This document shows, in pieces, positions 1-6,694 of a stretch of DNA of 6,694 nucleotides. Position numbers and translations under genes: made by a program. The notes under the pieces were generated by a model. The model searched no databases. It was given only the letters and a program-made list of their open reading frames with translations, and was not told the origin of the DNA. Origin of the DNA: Clostridiales bacterium (GTDB lineage Bacteria > Bacillota > Clostridia > Oscillospirales > Oscillospiraceae); contig SFLD01000063.1 in NCBI GenBank assembly GCA_004553545.1, positions 1 through 6,694 of the forward strand. Reading direction: 5' to 3'. Each line of letters starts with the position of its first letter. Positions within the stretch are counted from its first letter, which is position 1.

Positions 1-8
1 CCTGTTAA

Positions 9-96
9 TGCACCATGGCTGCGGTGACCTTGCACCATTTTAGCGGTTTGGCTGCACCATTCGTGCGGTCTACACGCACCGTTTCAGGCGACGTAT
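9..96. repeat. Degenerate 22-nt tandem repeat, about four units
   Basis: The octamer TGCACCAT starts at 9, 31 and 53, exactly 22 nt apart. A decayed fourth copy, CGCACCGT, starts at 75 in the same phase. Within the first three units a second conserved block, GCGGT, lies at unit positions 13-17 (21-25, 43-47, 65-69), while the bases between vary. The period is not a multiple of three, so this is not a coding repeat. Two helical turns are about 21 bp, so the boxes would lie roughly on one face of the DNA, as in iterons or multi-site operators. No spacers separate the units, so it is not CRISPR. The role is unknown. Positions 97-179 between this array and the terminator hold nothing I can name. 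Confidence 0.7.
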
Positions 97-179
97 TCAT
101 TCAGGAAGAGAATGTTTGACATCAGTGCTCAGCCCATGCGGACTGGAAAATGATGCAACAGGTGTTACATAGATAGAAT

Positions 180-209
180 GCACCCCCGATTCATGAGAAT
201 CGGGGGTGC
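180..209 (-). terminator. Rho-independent terminator of ppdK, possibly bidirectional
   Basis: A perfect 13-bp stem (180-192 with 197-209) closes a four-base loop, ATGA. It lies about 36 nt past the ppdK stop codon. In the leftward direction the stem is preceded by ACAAAC and followed by ATTCTATC, a modest T-rich tail. In the rightward direction it is followed by GTTTGTATCGGATTTCTTTCTT, which is also T-rich, so it could also stop a rightward transcript coming from outside the window. Confidence 0.85.
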
Positions 210-245
210 GTTTGTATCGGATTTCTTTCTTGCCGGAAATTCCGC

Positions 246-2846
<2,601 letters not shown>

Positions 2847-2900
2847 GAAATCCTACCTCTCAAATGTACTTCTTCTTCGCTTTCTTCGCTTTTCCGGAAT

Positions 2901-2920
2901 ACAGACGGAATCCCGTCCGT
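2901..2920 (-). promoter_or_regulatory. Hairpin in the ppdK 5' leader
   Basis: Positions 2901-2908 pair with 2913-2920 around a four-base loop (GATT in the leftward transcript). One position is an A-C mismatch on the plus strand but a G-U wobble in the leftward RNA, so the structure fits the ppdK transcript better. No T-run follows it, so it is not an evident attenuator. It would sit about 20-40 nt into the leader and abuts the palindrome at 2920-2929. Confidence 0.45.
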
Positions 2921-2929
2921 AAACGTTTA
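2920..2929. promoter_or_regulatory. Palindromic operator candidate TAAACGTTTA (cre-like)
   Basis: A perfect 10-bp palindrome with the AAACGTTT core. In context (2918-2931) it matches the cre consensus TGWNANCGNTNWCA, as I remember it, with two mismatches. Its centre lies about 15 bp downstream of the predicted ppdK start point, where a bound repressor would block transcription. CcpA or another LacI-family regulator is an inference. Confidence 0.4.
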
Positions 2930-2945
2930 AAAACTCAGCGCTCCA

Positions 2946-2974
2946 ATTATAAACTGATGAAAAGCGGAAAACAA
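2946..2974 (-). promoter_or_regulatory. Sigma-A-type promoter of ppdK
   Basis: Read leftward, TTGTTT (2974-2969) is followed after a 17-bp spacer by a perfect TATAAT (2951-2946). The predicted start is near 2939, leaving a leader of roughly 92 nt before the ATG. The -35 box matches only 3 of 6 consensus bases, but the -10 box and spacing are ideal. On the opposite strand the overlapping TATAAA (2948-2953), with TTTAAA 16 bp upstream, could be a weak rightward promoter. Confidence 0.7.
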
Positions 2975-3050
2975 TGCCTGAAAACCACAATTCCCGGCCG
3001 GCGTCAGAGAAAATGCCACGCGGATTTTGGCGATTTTGCACAAGGGAAAA

Positions 3051-3062
3051 GAAAACGTTTCC
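3051..3062. promoter_or_regulatory. Second AAACGTTT operator candidate
   Basis: GAAAACGTTTCC repeats the AAACGTTT core found at 2921-2928. It is centred 132 bp away and lies upstream of the ppdK -35 box. It fits a cre-type consensus only loosely, with three mismatches. Two identical 8-bp palindromes in one short regulatory region suggest paired sites for a dimeric regulator, perhaps acting by looping. This is an inference. Confidence 0.35.
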
Positions 3063-3132
3063 GCGAAATGTCCCGCTCCCATGGGAAAGCGCCGTTCCCC
3101 GGAATTCCCATCTTCCATTTTCCCCGCATCTG

Positions 3133-3141
3133 TGTTACACT
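3133..3141 (+). promoter_or_regulatory. Extended -10 promoter candidate for holB
   Basis: TGTTACACT is a TGn extension followed by TACACT, a fair -10 box. No good -35 hexamer stands 16-18 bp upstream (TTCCAT at best), which extended -10 promoters tolerate. Transcription would begin near 3148, giving a leader of about 30 nt before the holB ATG. Confidence 0.45.
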
Positions 3142-3178
3142 AAACCATAACTATGCATGTTGAGAGAGGAGGGACCCC

Positions 3179-4027
3179 ATGGCACCCTGGAAACTGGACC
3201 AGCGCAGCGGCGCGGCTGCCTGGCTGCGGGCGGCGGCGGAGCGCCGCGCCCTGCCCCACGCCCTCCTCTTCACCGGGGGAGACGGCTCCGCCGCCGCGGA
3301 GTTTGCCGCCGCCGCCATGGAGTGTACGGCGGAGCAGGGCCGCCCCTGCGGCGTCTGCCACGCCTGTCGGAAGGTCCTCTCCGGCATCCATCCGGATGTG
3401 GTCACCGTTCAGGACCCGGAGCACAAGCTCCTCTCGGCGGAGACGGTCCGCAATGTCCGCTCCGATGCCTACATCCGCCCCAACGAGGGAGAGCGGAAGG
3501 TCTACGTCTTCCCGGACTGCGCCCTCCTCACCGAGGCGGACCAGAACATCCTCCTGAAGACCGTGGAGGAGGGGCCGCCCTCCGCCGCCTTCCTCTTCTG
3601 CGCGGAGAGCGCCTCCGCCGTCCTGCCCACCCTGCGCTCCCGCTGCGTGGAGTGCAAGCTCTCCCCGGCGGAGACGGAGGAGACGCCCCCCAGTCCCCGG
3701 GCGGAGGCCTTCCTCCGGGCCCTGGCCGGCGGGAAGCGGGGGCAGACCGCCGCCGCCTGCGTGCGTCTCGAGCGGGAGAAGCTGACGGGGGACGACCTGG
3801 AGGCCTTCTGCACCGAGTGCCGGGATCTCCTGGCCCGGGCGCTGAAGCTCCGCTACGGGGCGTCGGACGCCGGGGAACTGCCCCGTCTCCTGGCAAAATC
3901 CTTGACAAACCAGCGCCTGATGCGCACAATAGAGCTGTTGGAGCGCTTCCGGCGGGACTGCCGCTTCCACATCGCCCCGGCCCAGGCTCTGGGCGCCCTG
4001 GCGGCGGAGGTGGAGGAGCTCCTCTGA
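3179..4027 (+). CDS. holB: DNA polymerase III delta' subunit (clamp loader)
   Basis: A component of the replicative clamp loader, which places the beta clamp on primed DNA together with DnaX and delta. The 282-aa product has the AAA+ layout. It starts with LPHALLFTGGDGS (25-37), where the P-loop is degenerate and lacks the GK[T/S] lysine, as expected for the non-ATPase delta'. A zinc-finger cysteine set follows (Cys49, 57, 60, 63, in C-x7-C-x2-C-x2-C), then HPD (71-73), the family motif NILLKTVEEGP (123-133) and LRSRC (152-156), the usual end of the ATPase core. It is somewhat shorter than many homologues (about 320 aa), mainly in the C-terminal collar. The ATG has AGGAGG six bases upstream. 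It is followed 64 nt later by ricT, its normal Firmicute neighbour. A DnaX identity is unlikely because of the size and the missing Walker lysine. Confidence 0.93.
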   Translation: MAPWKLDQRSGAAAWLRAAAERRALPHALLFTGGDGSAAAEFAAAAMECTAEQGRPCGVCHACRKVLSGIHPDVVTVQDPEHKLLSAETVRNVRSDAYIRPNEGERKVYVFPDCALLTEADQNILLKTVEEGPPSAAFLFCAESASAVLPTLRSRCVECKLSPAETEETPPSPRAEAFLRALAGGKRGQTAAACVRLEREKLTGDDLEAFCTECRDLLARALKLRYGASDAGELPRLLAKSLTNQRLMRTIELLERFRRDCRFHIAPAQALGALAAEVEELL

Positions 4028-4036
4028 AAACCATTC

Positions 4037-4051
4037 CCGGCGCGACGCCGG
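4037..4051 (+). other. Small hairpin between holB and ricT
   Basis: CCGGCG pairs perfectly with CGCCGG around CGA, ten bases after the holB stop. No T-run follows, so it is more likely an intercistronic RNA fold than a terminator. The 64-nt gap also carries the ricT ribosome binding site. Confidence 0.4.
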
Positions 4052-4078
4052 ATATCCGTACCCTATACGACAGAAAAA

Positions 4079-4084
4079 AGGAGG
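4079..4084 (+). promoter_or_regulatory. Ribosome binding site that fixes the TTG start of ricT
   Basis: A consensus AGGAGG, preceded by six A residues counting its own first base, stands seven bases before the TTG at 4092. No in-frame ATG fits as well, and translation from this TTG gives an N-terminus that matches RicT homologues. Confidence 0.85.
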
Positions 4085-4091
4085 CGATCCT

Positions 4092-5522
4092 TTGACAGAA
4101 GTGATCAGCGTCCGCTTTCGCGGCGGATGCAAGAACTATGACTTTTCCCCCAACGGCCTGACGCTGAAGATGGGGGAGGAAGTGGTGGTGGAGACGGCCC
4201 AGGGCCTGGAGTTCGCCACCTGCACCGTGGGCAACCACGAGGTGGAGGACAGCGCCGTGGTCCAGCCCCTCAGCCCCGTGCTGCGCCGGGCCACCGACGC
4301 CGACCGCGCCACGGCGGAGCGGAACCGCCGGAAAGAGAGCGAGGCCTTTGACATCTGCGAGAAAAAGATCGCGGACCACGGCCTGGAGATGAAGCTGGTG
4401 AACGTCAGCTGCAGCTTTGACGGCAGCAAGATCATCTTCTTCTTCACCGCCGACGGGCGGGTGGACTTCCGGGAGCTGGTAAGGGACCTGGCCAGCGTCT
4501 TCCGGGCCCGGATCGAGCTCAGGCAGATCGGCGTCCGGGACGAGGCCAAGATGATCGGCGGCCTCGGCATCTGCGGGCGGCCCTTCTGCTGCTCCCAGTT
4601 CCTGGACAGCTTCCTCCCGGTCTCCATCAAGATGGCCAAGACCCAGAACCTCAGCCTGAACCCCACCAAGATCTCCGGCACCTGCGGGCGCCTGATGTGC
4701 TGCCTCAAGTACGAGCAGAACGCCTATGAGGATGCCCAGAAGCGCATGCCCAAGAACGAGTCCTTCGTCCAGACGCCGGACGGCCCCGGCAACGTGAAGT
4801 CCGTGGACCTCCTGCAGGAGAAGATGAAAGTGGCTCTGGACGGCGCGCCCCCCTCCGAGCCCCTGAAGACCTATCACAACTGCGAGGTCTGCGTCCTGCG
4901 CAACGGCAAGGGCAGCCGGGAGGGCATCGAGATCCCCGCGGAGCGCCCGGAGCGCTACGTCCCGGAAAAGAAGGAGGAGCGGCCCTTCGGCATGCCCTTC
5001 GGCTTCACGCCCCTGGACCCCCTGGAGGACGACGGCGGCGGCTGGGACGATATCGAGGCCCCCTCCCGGGAGAAGATCGGCGACGGCAAGCGCCGCCGCT
5101 CCCGCCGCCGGGGCGGCCGGGGCAATGCCCCCTGTCCCGCCCAGGAAAAGCCCGGCAAGCCCGTGGGGGAGAAGCCCGCAAAGCCCGAGCCCCCCAAGGA
5201 CAAGCCCGCAAAGGCCGAGGGCGGCCAGCCCAAGTCCGGCAACCGCCGCCGGGGCGGCCGGGGCCGGGGCCAGAACCCCGAGGCCCAGCCCAGAGAGAAC
5301 AACCGGAACGATCCCCGGGAGAACGGAAAGGACAGCACCCGTGAGAGCCGTCCGCCCCGTCCCCAGGGCCAGGATGCCCGTCCCCAGGGCGGCCCCGCCC
5401 CCAAGGGCGAGAAGGCCGAGGGCGGCGAGGCCCAGCGCCGCCGCCGTCCCCATCACCGGGGCGGCCGCCGCCGCAAAGGCGGCGAGGGCGGAGCCCCCAG
5501 CGCCCCTTCCTCCGAGTCCTGA
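4092..5522 (+). CDS. ricT: RicT/YaaT, PSP1-domain Y-complex protein with a long basic tail
   Basis: In Bacillus subtilis RicT (YaaT) joins RicA and RicF in an Fe-S Y-complex. That complex directs RNase Y cleavage of selected mRNAs and affects sporulation, competence and biofilm. The first ~290 residues here are a standard RicT. They start with MTEVISVRFRGGCKNYDFSP, continue with the PSP1 region (about 62-145), and then two cysteine blocks: GLGICGRPFCC (158-167) and GTCGRLMCCLKYE (196-208), with Cys161, 166, 167, 198, 203 and 204. Between them lies the signature KMAKTQNLSLNPTKIS (180-195). The protein is 476 aa against about 275 in Bacillus. The extra part (from about 290) opens with an acidic patch (LEDDGGGWDDIE) and becomes a disordered Lys/Arg/Pro/Gly tail with RRGGRG, RRRGGRGRG and RGGRRRKGG. 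That composition resembles RNA-binding RGG tails; this function is an inference. It starts at TTG and lies between holB and a HAD gene, and no ricA or ricF is visible. Confidence 0.93.
   Translation: MTEVISVRFRGGCKNYDFSPNGLTLKMGEEVVVETAQGLEFATCTVGNHEVEDSAVVQPLSPVLRRATDADRATAERNRRKESEAFDICEKKIADHGLEMKLVNVSCSFDGSKIIFFFTADGRVDFRELVRDLASVFRARIELRQIGVRDEAKMIGGLGICGRPFCCSQFLDSFLPVSIKMAKTQNLSLNPTKISGTCGRLMCCLKYEQNAYEDAQKRMPKNESFVQTPDGPGNVKSVDLLQEKMKVALDGAPPSEPLKTYHNCEVCVLRNGKGSREGIEIPAERPERYVPEKKEERPFGMPFGFTPLDPLEDDGGGWDDIEAPSREKIGDGKRRRSRRRGGRGNAPCPAQEKPGKPVGEKPAKPEPPKDKPAKAEGGQPKSGNRRRGGRGRGQNPEAQPRENNRNDPRENGKDSTRESRPPRPQGQDARPQGGPAPKGEKAEGGEAQRRRRPHHRGGRRRKGGEGGAPSAPSSES
5102..5264 (+). repeat. 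In-frame repeats in the RicT tail coding region
   Basis: A 22-nt GC-rich block encoding RRGGRG occurs identically at 5102-5123 and 5243-5264, 141 nt (47 codons) apart and in the same reading frame. An 11-nt core of it, CCGGGGCGGCC, recurs at 5456-5466. AAGCCCGCAAAG (encoding KPAK) is also duplicated, at 5172-5183 and 5202-5213, 30 nt apart. This suggests that the tail expanded by slippage or short duplications. Confidence 0.7.
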
Positions 5523-5587
5523 CCCGATCCGCCCGGCACTTGCTGCGTTTTCCCCACATCGGCCCATCATCCTGCCCTGCCACCCTC

Positions 5588-5613
5588 CGCCCGCCGCCTT
5601 TCGGCGGCGGGCG
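5588..5613 (+). terminator. Perfect 11-bp GC hairpin after ricT
   Basis: Positions 5588-5598 pair without mismatch to 5603-5613 around the loop TTTC. All eleven pairs are G-C. The hairpin lies 65 nt after the ricT stop and 31 nt before the next ATG. There is no T-tract afterwards, so it may be a non-canonical or partial terminator, or a barrier that protects the upstream mRNA 3' end. Confidence 0.55.
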
Positions 5614-5630
5614 CTGCCATCCTTCCCCCG

Positions 5631-5637
5631 AAAGGAG
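5631..5637 (+). promoter_or_regulatory. Ribosome binding site that fixes the HAD gene start
   Basis: AAAGGAG stands seven bases before the ATG at 5645. An in-frame ATG at 5540 would add 35 residues with no family resemblance, would have to be translated through the 5588-5613 hairpin, and lacks a comparable site. The start at 5645 is therefore preferred. Confidence 0.85.
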
Positions 5638-5644
5638 AACCCCC

Positions 5645-6484
5645 ATGGGAAAATTCGACCGCGTCCTTCTGGCCTGCGACTTTGACAACACCCTGGTCTA
5701 CACCGAGCCCGCCCTGGTGGCCGGGGAGCCCCTCCCGTCCCTGACGGCGGAGAACCGGGCGGCCCTGGAATCCTTCACCGCCCAGGGCGGCCATTTCGCC
5801 GTGGCCACCGGACGGGCCCTGGCGGCCTTCCAGGCCATCGCTCCGGGGCTGCCCATCAACACCCCCTGCGTCCTCTGCAACGGCGCGGCTCTCTACGACT
5901 TCGCCCGGGGCGAGTACCTGGACTGCAATCTCCTGGACGAGGCCGCCCTCCGCCGGGGCCAGGCTCTGCTGGACGATTTCCCCACCCTGGCGGTGGAGGC
6001 CTACCACATCGGCAATGTGGTCCACGCCGTCCGGCCCAACGAGTATGTCCGCCGCCACGAGCACCTGACCCATGTGGGGACGGAGGAGAAGCCCAGTCTT
6101 CTGGAGGTCCCCCTGCCCCTGGGCAAGTTCATCTTCGAGGATGACCACGCCACCCTCCAGGCCGCCCGCCGCCGGATGACGGAGTGGGGCTGGGACGCCG
6201 ACTACGAGATCGTCTTCTCCCGGGACAACCTGCTGGAGGTCACCGCCAAGGGGGCCAACAAGGGCGGCATGGTGCTGCGCCTGGCGGAGCGCCTGGGCAT
6301 CGCCCGGGAAGACGTCTGCTGCATGGGCGACGAGGCCAACGACCTCTCCATGCTGCGCGCCGCCGGTCACGCCTTCGCCCCTGCCAACGGCACCGACGCC
6401 GTGAAGGCCGTCTCCACCGTGGTCTCCCACGCGGAGAGCCGCGCCGTGGCGGATGTGGTGGACCTCCTGGACCGGCTGTACTGA
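5645..6484 (+). CDS. Cof-type HAD-IIB family phosphatase
   Basis: A predicted cytoplasmic Mg-dependent phosphohydrolase of the haloacid dehalogenase superfamily, Cof/YbiV-like. Relatives dephosphorylate sugar phosphates, nucleotides or cofactors, and the substrate cannot be read from the sequence. The product is 279 aa, the usual size. Motif I is ACDFDNTLV, with nucleophile Asp12 and acid/base Asp14. Motif II is ATGRA (Thr55). Motif III is Lys206 in KGANKGGM. Motif IV is MGDEANDLSML, with Asp229 and Asp233 binding metal. A type C2 cap lies between motifs II and III (about 80-200). All catalytic residues are present. It is 122 nt downstream of ricT behind a strong hairpin, so co-transcription is uncertain. 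This position in Firmicutes is often taken by yabA, so the HAD gene looks like a local neighbour rather than part of the conserved cluster. Confidence 0.93.
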   Translation: MGKFDRVLLACDFDNTLVYTEPALVAGEPLPSLTAENRAALESFTAQGGHFAVATGRALAAFQAIAPGLPINTPCVLCNGAALYDFARGEYLDCNLLDEAALRRGQALLDDFPTLAVEAYHIGNVVHAVRPNEYVRRHEHLTHVGTEEKPSLLEVPLPLGKFIFEDDHATLQAARRRMTEWGWDADYEIVFSRDNLLEVTAKGANKGGMVLRLAERLGIAREDVCCMGDEANDLSMLRAAGHAFAPANGTDAVKAVSTVVSHAESRAVADVVDLLDRLY

Positions 6485-6519
6485 GCCCACCATACCCTCG
6501 GTTGACAAGGGCAAACACG

Positions 6520-6624
6520 GTTTTTCGGGGCGGAAACGACCGCCAGCTTCGTCTTCCTCATTGCCGGGTGCCAGCCCGGCTGCTTCGTCATCCTTGCTGG
6601 CCGCCGTTTCCGCTCCCGAAAAAC
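6520..6624 (+). ncRNA. Long rod-like inverted repeat; candidate structured RNA or dispersed repeat
   Basis: Arms 6520-6547 and 6596-6624 pair along almost their whole length: 26 of 28 positions, with two mismatches and one one-base bulge. The outer pairs GTTTTTCGGG/CCCGAAAAAC and CGGAAACG/CGTTTCCG are unbroken. Inside is a symmetric 15/15-nt internal loop (6548-6562 and 6581-6595) and then an inner hairpin, GCCGGGT/GCCCGGC with loop GCCA (6563-6580). The inner U-G pair exists only in the rightward RNA, since it is A-C on the other strand. This favours the plus strand. The element begins 35 nt after the HAD stop and has no T-run after it, so it is not a plain terminator. It could be a 3'-UTR structure, a small RNA or a multicopy palindromic repeat. 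I could not match it to a named RNA family. Confidence 0.6.
6546..6594 (+). repeat. Direct repeat of a 13-mer across the bubble of the hairpin
   Basis: GCTTCGTCTTCCT (6546-6558) and GCTTCGTCATCCT (6582-6594) are direct copies with one difference, 36 nt apart. They form the two sides of the internal loop, so they are repeats by direct order rather than by base pairing. On the other strand both read as the purine-rich GACGAAGC. Confidence 0.65.
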
Positions 6625-6646
6625 TCCGAAGGACTTTCCGGCGAGC
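6612..6646 (+). other. Alternative hairpin competing with the long inverted repeat
   Basis: GCTCCCGAAA (6612-6621) can pair with TTTC-CGG-CGAGC (6635-6646), giving ten base pairs with two single-base bulges. An inner TCC-GAA-GGA hairpin lies at 6625-6633. The left strand of this hairpin is the right arm of the 6520-6624 structure, so the two folds exclude each other. Confidence 0.35.
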
Positions 6647-6678
6647 AATGATGGGCTCTGGCGAGGAAGAGGACGACG

Positions 6679-6694
6679 GTGGGCTGACGCCCAC
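6679..6694. other. Hairpin GTGGGC-TGAC-GCCCAC at the window edge
   Basis: A perfect 6-bp stem with a four-base loop ends on the last base of the window, so its true length and what follows cannot be seen. The stretch 6485-6694 has no convincing gene. It holds this hairpin, the long inverted repeat and the competing fold. Confidence 0.5.

Larger units (their letters stand above)
2847..3178. other. Divergent intergenic region between ppdK and holB
   Basis: These 332 bases lack a convincing gene and are visibly richer in A/T than the flanking coding DNA. They contain the promoters, leader hairpin and two AAACGTTT palindromes listed separately. Further short palindromes are CCGGCCGG (2995-3002), TCCCATGGGA (3077-3086) and GGAATTCC (3100-3107). 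On the plus strand the stretch 3041-3060 is strongly A-rich. Small open frames in it have no family-like sequence and are treated as chance. Confidence 0.8.

Noticed and set aside
9..96. CRISPR array
   Set aside because: The units are contiguous 22-mers without unique spacers, and no cas genes are present.
116..121. TTGACA, a perfect -35 hexamer
   Set aside because: No acceptable -10 box lies 16-18 bp downstream (CGGACT at 17 bp).
112..153. 13-codon frame MFDISAQPMRTGK with AGGAAGAG upstream, before the 180-209 hairpin
   Set aside because: It looks superficially like a leader peptide with an attenuator, but no rightward gene follows (ppdK is convergent) and nothing in the peptide suggests regulation.
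2853..3118. Small minus-strand open frames of 62-63 codons in the intergenic region
   Set aside because: There are no recognisable motifs, and both overlap the ppdK promoter or leader. They are likely chance in a gap with few stop codons.
3157..4095. 312-codon plus-strand frame overlapping holB
   Set aside because: The product is Arg/Gly/Pro-rich with no motif, whereas the 3179 frame has the zinc finger and NILLKTVEEGP motif of delta'.
3528..5570. 680-codon minus-strand open frame across holB and ricT
   Set aside because: It runs through two well-supported genes and the gap between them, with a Gly/Ala/Pro-rich translation and no family motif. It is a composition artefact.
5540..5644. Upstream in-frame ATG for the HAD gene
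   Set aside because: The extra 35 residues are not family-like, cover the strong hairpin and lack a ribosome binding site; AAAGGAG before 5645 decides the start.
6502..6507. TTGACA before the long inverted repeat
   Set aside because: The -10 position falls at TCGGGG inside the stem, so a promoter here is not supported.
5567..6694. 375-codon minus-strand frame entering from the right edge
   Set aside because: Over the HAD gene it is an antisense shadow. Its first ~70 residues are a translation of the structured repeat, which is better explained as non-coding.

Overview
The window reads as chromosomal DNA of a GC-rich, gut-type Clostridia (Oscillospiraceae/Ruminococcaceae-like). The evidence is strong G/C bias at third codon positions, AGGAGG-type ribosome binding sites, a PPi-linked pyruvate phosphate dikinase of clostridial type, and the Firmicute gene pair holB-ricT. 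The taxonomic placement is inferred from gene content and composition, not from a marker gene.

Layout. Positions 1-245 are non-coding: a degenerate 22-nt tandem repeat (9-96), then a strong 13-bp hairpin (180-209) that terminates the leftward gene. ppdK (246-2846, minus strand) is complete. A 332-bp, comparatively AT-rich divergent intergenic region (2847-3178) holds a good ppdK promoter, a weaker extended -10 promoter for the rightward genes, a leader hairpin, and two copies of the palindrome AAACGTTT in cre/LacI-family-like contexts. Rightward come holB (3179-4027, DNA polymerase III delta'), ricT/yaaT (4092-5522, TTG start, with a long disordered Arg/Gly/Pro tail absent from the classical protein) and a Cof-type HAD phosphatase (5645-6484). 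A perfect 11-bp GC hairpin separates ricT from the HAD gene. The right end (6520-6694) is a highly structured non-coding segment. It has a near-perfect 28-bp inverted repeat enclosing a symmetric 15/15-nt bubble and an inner hairpin, followed by a competing hairpin and another hairpin cut by the window edge.

How the genes relate. PpdK interconverts PEP and pyruvate. HolB belongs to the replisome clamp loader. RicT is, in Bacillus, part of the Fe-S Y-complex that steers RNase Y processing of mRNAs. The HAD enzyme is a generic sugar-phosphate/nucleotide phosphatase. holB-ricT is a conserved neighbourhood, but the usual tmk-side genes and yabA are not seen here. I found no complete new multi-gene system. 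The most unusual items are the structured right-end element, the 22-nt phased repeat at the left end and the RGG-like tail on RicT.
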